NCBI GenBank assembly: GCA_944385785.1
Contig: CALWYO010000069.1
Location: 1-34,915, forward strand
Reading direction: 5' to 3'
DNA length: 34,915 nucleotides
DNA from: an uncultured Oscillospiraceae bacterium
GTDB taxonomy: Bacteria > Bacillota > Clostridia > Oscillospirales > Oscillospiraceae
The translations under genes were made by a program, and so were the position numbers. The notes under the pieces were generated by a model. That model saw only the letters and a program-made list of their open reading frames with translations, searched no databases and was not told where the DNA came from. Below, one piece after another: positions 24,171 through 33,381 of the stretch. Numbering within the stretch: position 1 is the stretch's first letter; each line of letters opens with the position of its first letter.

Positions 24171-25736
24171 TTACAGTTCGGCATCAATTTCGTCATCTAC
24201 TTCATCTTCAGCCTCTGCTTTGGCAATATCAGCCTCGACATTTGCATTGTTTCCAACCTCTATAGCGAGAGCTCGTGCTTTCCATTTGCCAGAGGTGTAG
24301 CGAAGGCTCATGAGCAGGGACCTGATAAGCTGATCTAATGCAAGTGCTATCCATGCGCCCCAGAGTCCAAGATCCAGGACGTTAACCAGAAGAAGAGCAA
24401 GTCCGCTTCTGACGCCGATAACGGTTATAAACATGACTATAGCGGTGTAACGTGTATCGCCGGCGCCGCGAAGTCCGCCTGATACAATAAACTGATCTGC
24501 CTGGAAAGGCTGAGTTGCAGCTATTAACATCAGTATTTGGCCGCCCATTATAATAACATCTTCGGTGTTGTTGTAAAGGCCAACTATCTGTCTGCCAAAC
24601 AGGACAAAGATAAGAGCCACGACCATGGATATTGCGATACCAAGCCTTCGGGCGACACTTACGTATATTATGGCCATATCCTCTCTGCGCTTGCCAAGAC
24701 TCTGACCCATAAGAGTTGTAGCAGCGTTTGCAGTGGCCTGACCAATCATAAAGCTCAACGCCTGGATGTTTATACACACATGGTGAGTTGCATACATTGT
24801 GTCTCCAAGGCTGGCAACTGTCCTGTTGTATATGATAATACCGGCGCGCATAAAGAGCTGTTCAATCATGGAAGGCATGCCAATGCTAATAACATTGCTC
24901 ATTATCTTCCTATCAAATTTGAATTTTGTCTTAAGGTCAAGGTAGACATAATGCCTTTTTCCAAGGGCAACACCCACTGCAATGAAGAAAGCGACGGTCT
25001 GGCCAATAATAGTGGCCCAGGAAGCGCCGGCAACACCCATGCGCGGGAAACCGCCATGGCCATAAATCATGAGGTAGTTAAAAATAAAGTTTACTACATT
25101 GGCTACCGTGTTGTAAACCATTGGAGTTTTTGTATCGCCAATACCTCTGAGGGCTGCTGTAACTGTAAAGCCCATACACAATGGTATGAAACCGTACATT
25201 TGAATTCTCAGGTACTCAGTACCATATGCCAACGTCTGGGCGCTGATGGCCTCGGAACTCATGAATCTGATGAGCCATTCCCCTGAAAAAAGGCCGATCA
25301 CCATGAAGAGCGTTGACATTATGAAATTGAGTATCAGAGCATGCTTAAAAACAAGATTTGCACGTTCTCTGTTGTTTTGTCCGCGGCATCTGGCAATTAC
25401 GGCTGTGGCGCCTACGTTCATTGCCTGAATCATAGTCATAAGCAAGAACTTCGGCTGCATTGCAATACCGACAGCGGCTAAGGCCATAACGCCTTCTTCT
25501 CCGGGCAGACGTCCCACCATTATCTGATCCGCCATACTGGTGAGCTGAGTGAGTATCAGCTCGACAAGGCTTGGCGCAGCTATAACGGCGACATCCCGGA
25601 TTAACCTTTTGTTTGTGACTCCTTCTGGTAACGGAGGACGCTTTATCCGCCCAGAACTTCCACTTCCGATCTCTCCGTAGGGCAAACCGTCCAGAGCTGT
25701 TTGGACAGTACGCCCTTCTGCGTGTGATTTTGCCAT
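24171..25736 (-). CDS. MATE family efflux transporter
   Basis: 521 residues, longer than the usual 440-460. A hydrophilic N-terminal extension of about 45 residues precedes the first helix (VAVIAAPSLVELILTQL), and about twelve hydrophobic helices follow in two homologous halves (ALRGIGDTKTPMVYNTVANVVNFIFNY and GGLRGAGDTRYTAIVMFITVIGV occupy matching positions). The C-terminus is an acidic tail from about residue 495 (ADIAKAEAEDEVDDEIDAEL). MATE proteins export cationic drugs or metabolites in exchange for Na+ or H+; the substrate is not predictable. It is monocistronic and divergent from the SLH-GH18 gene. Confidence 0.93.
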   Translation of the reverse strand: MAKSHAEGRTVQTALDGLPYGEIGSGSSGRIKRPPLPEGVTNKRLIRDVAVIAAPSLVELILTQLTSMADQIMVGRLPGEEGVMALAAVGIAMQPKFLLMTMIQAMNVGATAVIARCRGQNNRERANLVFKHALILNFIMSTLFMVIGLFSGEWLIRFMSSEAISAQTLAYGTEYLRIQMYGFIPLCMGFTVTAALRGIGDTKTPMVYNTVANVVNFIFNYLMIYGHGGFPRMGVAGASWATIIGQTVAFFIAVGVALGKRHYVYLDLKTKFKFDRKIMSNVISIGMPSMIEQLFMRAGIIIYNRTVASLGDTMYATHHVCINIQALSFMIGQATANAATTLMGQSLGKRREDMAIIYVSVARRLGIAISMVVALIFVLFGRQIVGLYNNTEDVIIMGGQILMLIAATQPFQADQFIVSGGLRGAGDTRYTAIVMFITVIGVRSGLALLLVNVLDLGLWGAWIALALDQLIRSLLMSLRYTSGKWKARALAIEVGNNANVEADIAKAEAEDEVDDEIDAEL

Positions 25737-25858
25737 GTGATCCCTACCTTCTAAAGTTAAAGTTAATGAGCAATAAATACTCTATCACTTTCTGCCAAAA
25801 ATGCAACATGTAAATTATGATTTTTTGTACTATTTTTTATAATTATGTGGTTCGACAA

Positions 25859-25887
25859 TGGACTGATTAAAATTTGTGTGCTATAAT
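25859..25887 (+). promoter_or_regulatory. Promoter of the SLH-GH18 gene
   Basis: TGGACT (25859-25864, four of six matches to TTGACA), 17-bp spacer, perfect TATAAT (25882-25887). The leader is about 65 nt. Confidence 0.6.
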
Positions 25888-25958
25888 AAAGATAAAATGT
25901 AAGAAAATGAATTAATTCTTTTTTCTAAATATGAGAAAATATGGAAGAAGTGCATGTG

Positions 25959-27611
25959 ATGAAAAAATTTACAGGCATATTGATGTGCATCATTCTGCTG
26001 GGAACTATTGGAATCGGAACTGCTTTTGCGGCAGAGCCTGGTTACAGTGTTCTTCCTGAATCTGGGTGGGCCAGAGATGCTATCGTGTCAGCATATGAGT
26101 ACGGTCTTATGGATGGAATGGACGGAAATGTCTTTGGCTGCGGCAGAGAGATGAGCCGCGCTGAATTTGTAACTGTATTGGTTAGAATGTTCGATTGGGA
26201 CATTGATGATGGTCAGGATGAATTTGAAGATATCGCCGGCCATTGGGCGAGAGGATACATAAATGCTGCTGCAGAACACGGCGCAGTAACTTCTGGTGGA
26301 AACTTCCGTCCAAATGATCCGATAACAAGACGCGAGATGGCGGTAATGCTTGTAGATGCGCTGGGGTTTGGCCAGATAGCGCAGGCTGCTGAAGACTGGA
26401 ATATGCCCTTTAATGATGTGGACCAGGATAAAGGATACATTGCTGTTGCCTATGACATCGGGATGACCAATGGAATGACCGATACCACTTTTGAACCTGA
26501 ACGCACAGCAATACGTGAACAGGCTGCGGCAATGTTGGTGCGAGTGTATGAAAGGTACATATCTACAACTCAGTGGAGCCATGCGTTTTACGCTATCTCC
26601 TCTTATGATCAACTGGAACTTGCAAAAGAGTTTGATGCAGTTACCCTTGGCTGGAGCCGTATGGTATATGACGGTGAAACAGCCCCATATCTCAATACAA
26701 CGACTTCAGGGGGCAATGAGTACTATATCCCATCAGGGTATTCGTCTGTTATTACCGAACTTGAAAACGCAGGTGTAGAGCTGAAACTTGGAGTCTTTAT
26801 GACCACATCGGGAAATTTGTCGCCGATGCTGTCAAATACCCAGGCCAGGTCCCAGGCGGTTGATGCGATAATTGCAGAGGCTACCAGAGTATATCCAGAG
26901 CTGGGATATTCTCCATATTCTGGTGTGACCATAGACTTCGAGGGATTACGCAATGCACAGAAGGATGATTTTACAGCGTTTATTGAGGAGCTTTCCGCAG
27001 AGCTCAAGGCGCTGGATATGACGCTTTATGTAATGGTAATGCCGGCTACACAAGATGGCATTTACTATGACGGCTACGATTACAGGAGCCTGGGAGAGTC
27101 TGCTGATAAGATTATACTTATGGCGCATGATTATGCGGCCACGGACCTTACAGGTTTTTTAAACTCCAGTTACTATAGAAACACCGCGCTGACGCCTATT
27201 GAATCAGTGTATTATTCGCTGAGAGCGGCCTGTGATGAAAATACGGGTGTTGCCGACAGGTCTAAACTGGCCCTTGCGGTAAGTATGTCAAGCCTTGCTT
27301 GGGAGACCGATGCCCAAGGACTTCTGACTAATGCCACGCCAATGAGGCCTACTATGTCTACCATATATTCACGCCTTACTTCGACCGCTCAGATGGGATG
27401 GTCTGACGTATACTGGAATCCGTATGCAACGTATACCACAGAGAGCGGACAGCACATTTTCCTCTGGTATGAGGATCAGAGAAGCATCGAGGCAAAGGTT
27501 GATCTGGCGCGCATGTTTGGAATCACCAGCGTCTCCGTCTGGAGGCTCGGGCTTATTCCCGACTATGACGATCAGGGCATTTATTATAATGTTATGGATG
27601 CGATTATGTAA
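25959..27611 (+). CDS. S-layer homology protein with GH18-like glycosidase domain
   Basis: 550 residues from the ATG at 25959 (MKKFTGILMCIILLG). The in-frame ATG at 25941 has no SD, while GGAAGAAG lies about 9 bases before 25959. A signal peptide ends near AFAAEP (about residue 25). Three SLH repeats follow (about 33-76, 81-130 and 141-190; for example WARDAIVSAYEYGLMDG, FEDIAGHWARGYINAAAEHG, FNDVDQDKGYIAVAYDIGM), which bind pyruvylated secondary wall polymer. Residues 200-550 are a GH18 barrel of the YdhD/YaaH type, with VTIDFEGL placing the catalytic Glu at 328 and Asp326 before it. Predicted to be anchored on the cell surface and to cut peptidoglycan or a related GlcNAc polymer. A terminator shared with the convergent gene lies downstream. 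Confidence 0.88.
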   Translation: MKKFTGILMCIILLGTIGIGTAFAAEPGYSVLPESGWARDAIVSAYEYGLMDGMDGNVFGCGREMSRAEFVTVLVRMFDWDIDDGQDEFEDIAGHWARGYINAAAEHGAVTSGGNFRPNDPITRREMAVMLVDALGFGQIAQAAEDWNMPFNDVDQDKGYIAVAYDIGMTNGMTDTTFEPERTAIREQAAAMLVRVYERYISTTQWSHAFYAISSYDQLELAKEFDAVTLGWSRMVYDGETAPYLNTTTSGGNEYYIPSGYSSVITELENAGVELKLGVFMTTSGNLSPMLSNTQARSQAVDAIIAEATRVYPELGYSPYSGVTIDFEGLRNAQKDDFTAFIEELSAELKALDMTLYVMVMPATQDGIYYDGYDYRSLGESADKIILMAHDYAATDLTGFLNSSYYRNTALTPIESVYYSLRAACDENTGVADRSKLALAVSMSSLAWETDAQGLLTNATPMRPTMSTIYSRLTSTAQMGWSDVYWNPYATYTTESGQHIFLWYEDQRSIEAKVDLARMFGITSVSVWRLGLIPDYDDQGIYYNVMDAIM

Positions 27612-27713
27612 GGAGCCATATTATAAAGATATTTATTTTGGGTTGGTAAATGAATCACAGTGTTTTCGATCTGCCAATAGATAATCTGTAAATTTTAATT
27701 ACTAAAATATCTG

Positions 27714-27756
27714 ATAAGAAAATGGCCGCCGATTGCTTCGGCGGCCATTTTCTTAT
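27714..27756. terminator. Bidirectional terminator between convergent GH18 genes
   Basis: Nineteen-base perfect arms (27714-27732 and 27738-27756) around a five-base loop. The GGCCGCCGA core is flanked by A-rich and T-rich arms on both strands. It serves the SLH-GH18 gene (plus) and the LysM-GH18 gene (minus). Confidence 0.92.
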
Positions 27757-27772
27757 GACAGAAGATCAACGA

Positions 27773-29053
27773 TTATACTATTTTGCGTATGTTGTATTTC
27801 GCAGCTAAATATGCCCAATTTTGATTAAAAGGACGCATTATATTCCAGTAGCCTATGCCAAGCAACGAATACTCATCGGTGAGAGCCAGCTTCGATGCGA
27901 TACTGCGGACATCTTCAAACCAGACTATATGACGTTGTCCGCTCCTGTAATATTCAAAGTATGGTGACTGCGCGGCCTCATCAAACATAATCTGCGCGCC
28001 GTATCTTGCCGCACGTAGTACAGCGGTTTGATTGCCCAGATTTTCAGTCCTGGAAACACCTTGCTCATAAGGTAAAGTCCAGTCATAACCGTAGTTGGGT
28101 ATGCCCATGAGAATCTTATTTGCAGGTATCTCCGAGACTGCATATTCAACTACCTGACGTACTTGATTTAGAGGTGCGACGGCCATTGGCGGGCCATAGG
28201 TATATCCCCATTCATATGTCATAAGCAGGACTGTATCTGCGATTGCACCGATTGCCGGATAGTCATGGGCTTCATATAAAATACCGGGTTGGGCGGCGTA
28301 TGTTTTTGGAGCCAGATCTACATTCATAGTTAGACCGATTGGCGCAAGCCTCGCTGAGACCAGTTCTAAAAAAGAGAGATATGCCTGAGCATCTTGGCTG
28401 CTTATGTATTCAAAATCAATATCTATTCCTAAATATCCCTTTTCCTGCATTATGGAAATCAGATTATCAAGAACAGTATTTTGCAGATCAGTATCGTTCA
28501 GAAAATTCGATATATGCTCTGTAGAGAATGTACCGGTGTCGTCTATACCAGTTAACACAAGTATGGGGGCTACGTTGTAGCTATAGGCTGCTGTAATAAG
28601 GGCGGCATCATCGGGAATTATTAGCTGTCCGCTTTCCTTGAAGCCATAGGAAAAAATAGCAAGGTAAGTTAGATAAGGCAGAGAGCGGAGAAGCGTCTGC
28701 CTTTGTATATGTGGATAAGCATATCCCTTTACGGCTATTTCTCTTATTTTTCCTCCGCGAAAAGCTATGGTGAGCTGCTGCCCTGGGTATATTGTGTTGT
28801 TGAAAATAAGCTCAGGGTTGTTTTGTATAAGCTCGATGAGCGTTATGCCATGGGCGGCGGCTATGGAGGAGAGCGTATCACCACGGCGTACTGTATGAGT
28901 GATTGAAGGGAGCGTTATTATAAGTGCCTGGCCTATCACCAGAATTTGCCCCGAGGTCAGGCCGTTATCTGATTGTATGCGGCTGACGGATACACCGTAT
29001 CGTCTGGCTATTGACCAGAGAGTATCTCCGCTTTTGACAATATGTATAAGCAT
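27773..29053 (-). CDS. LysM-LysM-GH18 spore-type glycosidase (SleL/YaaH family)
   Basis: 426 residues. Two N-terminal LysM domains (about 3-47, IVKSGDTLWSIARRYGVS; and 52-96, THTVRRGDTLSSIAAAHGIT) bind peptidoglycan. The GH18 barrel (about 105-426) has the active motif LGIDIDFEYI with catalytic Glu215. No signal peptide is present, as in Bacillus YaaH/SleL, which is made in the mother cell and assembled on the spore, where it hydrolyses cortical peptidoglycan fragments during germination. GGAGG precedes the ATG. Spore location is inferred from the family; the window also carries spoIIID. Confidence 0.88.
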   Translation of the reverse strand: MLIHIVKSGDTLWSIARRYGVSVSRIQSDNGLTSGQILVIGQALIITLPSITHTVRRGDTLSSIAAAHGITLIELIQNNPELIFNNTIYPGQQLTIAFRGGKIREIAVKGYAYPHIQRQTLLRSLPYLTYLAIFSYGFKESGQLIIPDDAALITAAYSYNVAPILVLTGIDDTGTFSTEHISNFLNDTDLQNTVLDNLISIMQEKGYLGIDIDFEYISSQDAQAYLSFLELVSARLAPIGLTMNVDLAPKTYAAQPGILYEAHDYPAIGAIADTVLLMTYEWGYTYGPPMAVAPLNQVRQVVEYAVSEIPANKILMGIPNYGYDWTLPYEQGVSRTENLGNQTAVLRAARYGAQIMFDEAAQSPYFEYYRSGQRHIVWFEDVRSIASKLALTDEYSLLGIGYWNIMRPFNQNWAYLAAKYNIRKIV

Positions 29054-29155
29054 ATATTTACCTCCATATTGGTCTCTACTGACATATTATATTTTACTTT
29101 TTAGATTTTGGTGAAGATGTTAAGCTGCTGATCATAACATATATGGGGTGAATTT

Positions 29156-29644
29156 ATGCTTGAAAAAATAAGCTACGACAGAGATGCCGCCGTGCAATAC
29201 GCCCGCTTATGGGCATACTCAAGAAATCCCAGATTTTATGATTTTAATGATTTGGGAGGTGATTGTACAAATTTTGCATCCCAATGTATTTTAGCAGGCG
29301 CTGGAGTTATGAATTATTCTCCTATAGAGGGGTGGTACTATATTACAGCAAATGACCGCTCGGCCTCCTGGACGGGAGTTGAATTTCTCTATAATTTTCT
29401 TGTAAACAACAATGGCACAGGTCCGAGAGCTATTGAAATGGAACTGGCTATGGCAGAGCCTGGTGACATAATACAACTGGCGGACAGCAGTGAGGACTAT
29501 TACCATACGCTTGTAGTTTTAACCCGCTGGCCGGAGATATCCGTAGCGGCACATACGCAGGATGCATTATATAGGCCGCTGGATACTTACTCGTTTTCCC
29601 GTGCCCGACTGATGCACATAAAAAATGTAGGTGTGGAAGTGTAA
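29156..29644 (+). CDS. Amidase_6-type domain protein
   Basis: 162 residues, almost entirely one papain-like domain: YDRDAAVQYARLWAYSRNP, then GGDCTNFASQ with the nucleophile Cys37, WTGVEFLYNFLV, and PGDIIQL followed by YYHTLVV with His117. The family is found in Firmicutes spore and wall proteins, and amidase activity on peptidoglycan or peptides is predicted only from the fold. No signal peptide is seen. GGGGTG lies about 6 bases before the ATG. It is divergent from the LysM-GH18 gene with a 102-bp gap, suggesting joint regulation. Confidence 0.85.
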   Translation: MLEKISYDRDAAVQYARLWAYSRNPRFYDFNDLGGDCTNFASQCILAGAGVMNYSPIEGWYYITANDRSASWTGVEFLYNFLVNNNGTGPRAIEMELAMAEPGDIIQLADSSEDYYHTLVVLTRWPEISVAAHTQDALYRPLDTYSFSRARLMHIKNVGVEV

Positions 29645-29648
29645 GAAA

Positions 29649-29700
29649 AACGCGCCGCAAACTGAGATCGACAATTAGCTTACTCAATTTGCAGCGCGTT
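29649..29700 (-). terminator. Terminator of gdhA
   Basis: Arms of 18 bases, 29649-29666 and 29683-29700. The two non-Watson-Crick positions are G-U in the minus-strand RNA but C-A mismatches on the plus strand. The minus strand also has TTTTTC after the stem. Both signs say it works for gdhA, not for the amidase gene ending at 29644. Confidence 0.88.
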
Positions 29701-29739
29701 AAAACTACCTGACTATTCTAATAACTTAATGCATCGATA

Positions 29740-31080
<1,341 letters not shown>

Positions 31081-31128
31081 TTATGCAGCCTCCAAACAAA
31101 AAATTTATTACATGTTAAATAATGGAAA

Positions 31129-31170
31129 ACGGCAAAAACGGCGCAGACGAATCTGCGACGCCTTTGCCGT
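31129..31170 (-). promoter_or_regulatory. Leader hairpin of gdhA
   Basis: In the gdhA 5' UTR, ACGGCAAA (31163-31170) pairs with TTTGCCGT (31129-31136), enclosing GGCG pairs and a CGCAGA-UUCG-UCUGCG stem capped by UUCG. It begins about 8 nt after the predicted transcription start and ends 49 nt before the ATG. It is followed by UUUCC, a weak U-tract, so it may be an attenuator or a 5' stabilising structure. Confidence 0.55.
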
Positions 31171-31184
31171 AAATCTTTTGATAT

Positions 31185-31212
31185 TTTATAACAGCAATCA
31201 TGTATTTGTCAA
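31185..31212 (-). promoter_or_regulatory. Promoter of gdhA
   Basis: Perfect TTGACA (31207-31212), 16-bp spacer and TATAAA (31185-31190) on the minus strand; transcription start near 31178. Confidence 0.75.
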
Positions 31213-31385
31213 GCACAGGTGTAAAGTTTTTGAATAATAATTGAATATCTAATTGCAAATGCAACAACAGAGCAGCGAGATAAAGAGAGAGAAGTGAAAA
31301 TATATGTTTTTAAGCGATTTTTGGGAGGAGATTACATACCCGCGGGGCAGATGGCAACAGGTTTGATACGGCACTGCCCTTAATA
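31213..31385. other. Intergenic stretch without a recognised element
   Basis: Between the gdhA and glnA promoters. No ORF with an SD, tRNA or clear hairpin was seen. The segment may hold activator or repressor sites for the divergent pair, but no palindrome stood out. Confidence 0.4.
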
Positions 31386-31415
31386 TTGACAAGGACGTTG
31401 AGCATAAATTATAAT
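31386..31415 (+). promoter_or_regulatory. Promoter of the glnA operon
   Basis: Perfect TTGACA (31386-31391), 18-bp spacer and perfect TATAAT (31410-31415). The start near 31422 gives a structured leader of about 100 nt. The spacer contains GACGTTGAGC, nearly repeated as GACGTTGGGC at 31426-31435. Confidence 0.75.
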
Positions 31416-31422
31416 TATAGAT

Positions 31423-31501
31423 AAAGACGTTGGGCGAAGGCGCCTTTCGATGGAGCGCACGGCGGGAAAATGCCGTATGCTTTCAGGGGAGCCTTCTTTT
31501 T
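31423..31501 (+). terminator. glnA leader attenuator, candidate ANTAR target
   Basis: GAAGGCGCCTTT (31436-31447) pairs with AGGGGAGCCTTC (31485-31496) except for one G-A mismatch (two G-U pairs). It encloses a second helix, 31453-31463 with 31472-31482, and is followed by TTTTT (31497-31501): a long intrinsic terminator 20 nt before the glnA start. Its 5' arm overlaps an alternative hairpin, 31423-31429 with 31441-31447. Its 3' arm CCTTC (31492-31496) can also pair with GAAGG of the glnA SD (31508-31512). Mutually exclusive folds of this type are how ANTAR proteins control antitermination; an ANTAR gene follows glnA. The canonical hexaloops with A1 and G4 were not found, so the link is inference. 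Confidence 0.6.
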
Positions 31502-31521
31502 ACTTTGGAAGGGGCTTCTTT

Positions 31522-32724
31522 ATGTATTCGTACGAAGATATTATGTCATATATCCAAGAAGAAAATGTTAAATTTGTAAGGCTGGCATTTTGCGATATTT
31601 TTGGACAGCAGAAGAATATCGCCATTATGCCGGATGAGTTGGAGCGCGCTTTTAAGTACGGAATATCTTTTGATGCATCGGCGATACGTGGGTTCGGTAG
31701 TGAAGTCCGGTCGGACATGTTCCTGCATCCAGACCCGTCCACACTGATGGCTCTGCCCTGGAGATCCATAAACGGCAGTGTTGTGCGTATGTTTTGTGAT
31801 ATATGCCATCCGGACGGCAAACCGCTGGAGACAGATAGCCGATATATCCTTAAAAGAGCTGTAGAATATGCAAAAGACAGAGGGCTGAAATGTTACTTTG
31901 GCTCAAAATTTGAATTTTACTTATTTGAGACAGATGAACGCGGTGAACCTACGGATATGCCCTTTGACAAGGCGGGGTATTTGGACATTGCTCCGGGAGA
32001 TAGAGGAGAAAACGTACGACGTGAGATATGCATAACGCTTTCTGAAATGGGAATACAGCCTGAGAGCTCACATCATGAAGAGGGACCAGGGCAGAATGAG
32101 ATTGACTTCAGATATAGCGATGCAATTTCCGCTGCGGACAACGCAGTGACTTTTAAGGCTGTTGTCAGAACGATTGCAAAGGCAAACGGACTGTATGCAA
32201 ATTTTGACCCGAAGCCAATAAAGGGCAAGAGCGGGAATGCGATGCATATAAATATATCTATTGATGGGCAGGATAGCGAGAAAAAAATATATAGTTTTAT
32301 GGCTGGTGTTATGGAGCACATAAATGAGATCACAGCTTTCCTCAATCCTACGGAGACTTCGTATCAGAGGTTTGGGGAAATGCGTGCACCAAAATATATT
32401 ACCTGGTCTCCGGAGAATAGATCTCAGCTTATACGTATTCCCGCTGCACAGGGAGAGCATACGAGAATAGAACTGCGGTCTCCGGATCCGGGGGCAAATC
32501 CATATTTGGCGTATGCGCTGCTGATTTATGCTGGAATTGACGGAATAGAGCGCGGACTGGATCCGGACAAACCGGTAAATATGAACTTATATAATGCTCC
32601 CAGCGAAGTGACCGGAAATCTGAAAACGCTTCCACTTTCATTTATGGAGGCGTCGGAGATGATGAAGAGGAGCGAGTGGGTGAAAAGCTTGCTGCCTGAG
32701 GCATATATCAGGATGTATGGATGA
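31522..32724 (+). CDS. glnA: Glutamine synthetase, type I, short C-terminus
   Basis: 400 residues from the ATG at 31522 (MYSYEDIMSY), which has GGAAGGGG seven bases upstream; an in-frame ATG at 31450 would translate the terminator stem. Catalytic motifs: FGSKFEFYLF, SSHHEEGPGQNEIDFRY, GKSGNAMHINISI, WSPENRSQLIRIP and RIELRSPDPGANPYLA. Typical GSI is about 440 residues; this one ends soon after LPLSFMEASEMMKRSEWV and lacks most of the C-terminal helical extension. The usual RLVPGYEAP loop reads RFGEMRAP. It makes glutamine from glutamate, ammonium and ATP. It heads an operon with the ANTAR regulator and guaA. Confidence 0.93.
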   Translation: MYSYEDIMSYIQEENVKFVRLAFCDIFGQQKNIAIMPDELERAFKYGISFDASAIRGFGSEVRSDMFLHPDPSTLMALPWRSINGSVVRMFCDICHPDGKPLETDSRYILKRAVEYAKDRGLKCYFGSKFEFYLFETDERGEPTDMPFDKAGYLDIAPGDRGENVRREICITLSEMGIQPESSHHEEGPGQNEIDFRYSDAISAADNAVTFKAVVRTIAKANGLYANFDPKPIKGKSGNAMHINISIDGQDSEKKIYSFMAGVMEHINEITAFLNPTETSYQRFGEMRAPKYITWSPENRSQLIRIPAAQGEHTRIELRSPDPGANPYLAYALLIYAGIDGIERGLDPDKPVNMNLYNAPSEVTGNLKTLPLSFMEASEMMKRSEWVKSLLPEAYIRMYG

Positions 32725-32772
32725 AGCTGTTTGACTGTATGTGCTTTTGTAGTAAGAAAGGGGGAGAAATAA

Positions 32773-33378
32773 GTGCCGCCTAAGATTGACAGATCCAGCG
32801 TTATACTGGTAACGTGTTCACAAAAGACGTCACAGAGTTTTACAGCTTTTTTGCCTGTAGAGCGTTTTTCTCCTGTTAAAGTGGCGACAAGTGCCGGCGA
32901 GGCGAAGCGGACCATGCTGGATGCGCCGTCAGATATTGTTATTATTGACACACCGCTTAAAGATGATTTTGGAATCCAATTGGCTCTGGATCTGTCACAA
33001 AATGAGATGACTGGCATTGTCCTGCTTGTGAAGGCTGAACAATACGAACATGTATATTATAAGACTGTCGAGCGTGGAGTGCTTACAATCTCAAAACCCA
33101 TGGATAAGAGTTATATGCTCCAGTGCCTGGGATTTCTGGAGGCTACAAAATATAAATTAGCTTTGATGAAAAGAAAGAGCGAAACGCTGGAGAAGAGAAT
33201 GGAGGATATAAGCCTGGTTAACAGAGCAAAGCTGCTGCTCATCGAGAAGTATAAAATGAGTGAAGCCGACGCCCACAGGTATATTGAGAAGAGCGCCATG
33301 GACCACTGCGTCAAACGCTCAAAAATTGCCATGGATATAATCGAGAATATCCGTGATATACAAAAGGTTAAGGGATAG
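32773..33378 (+). CDS. ANTAR-domain response regulator (RNA-binding antiterminator type)
   Basis: 201 residues from a GTG with AGGGGGAG about 7 bases upstream. Residues 8-120 are a receiver-like domain with the phospho-acceptor-position Asp59 (IVIIDTPL) and Lys108 (ISKPMD). The acidic pair normally after the first beta strand is missing (ILVTCSQ), so phosphorylation may be absent or weak. Residues about 133-160 are a coiled helix, and about 140-192 the ANTAR three-helix bundle, with NRAKLLLIEKYKMSEADAHRYI and AMDHCVKRSKIAMDII. ANTAR proteins bind tandem leader hairpins and prevent termination. It lies 48 bp after glnA, whose leader holds a terminator, so glnA is the obvious target. It resembles NasT-type regulators of nitrogen genes. 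Confidence 0.9.
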   Translation: MPPKIDRSSVILVTCSQKTSQSFTAFLPVERFSPVKVATSAGEAKRTMLDAPSDIVIIDTPLKDDFGIQLALDLSQNEMTGIVLLVKAEQYEHVYYKTVERGVLTISKPMDKSYMLQCLGFLEATKYKLALMKRKSETLEKRMEDISLVNRAKLLLIEKYKMSEADAHRYIEKSAMDHCVKRSKIAMDIIENIRDIQKVKG

Positions 33379-33381
33379 AGT

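Noticed and set aside
24537-25286. 249-codon open frame on the plus strand opposite the MATE gene
   Set aside because: It is a shadow of the MATE coding sequence: low-complexity composition, no SD, no recognisable family.
29054-29155. Sigma-E or sigma-K promoters between the LysM-GH18 and amidase genes
   Set aside because: CCATATT/CATATTAT has only a 12-bp spacer, and CATAACATA lacks a suitable AC element upstream, so neither is convincing.
31423-31482. Canonical ANTAR double hairpin with A1/G4 hexaloops in the glnA leader
   Set aside because: Two hairpins are present, but their loops (11 nt, and GGGAAAAT or GGAAAA) lack the A-x-x-G pattern, so only a general candidate target is claimed.
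31450-31521. glnA start at the upstream in-frame ATG (31450)
   Set aside because: It has no SD, would translate the terminator stem, and adds 24 residues not expected at a GSI N-terminus.
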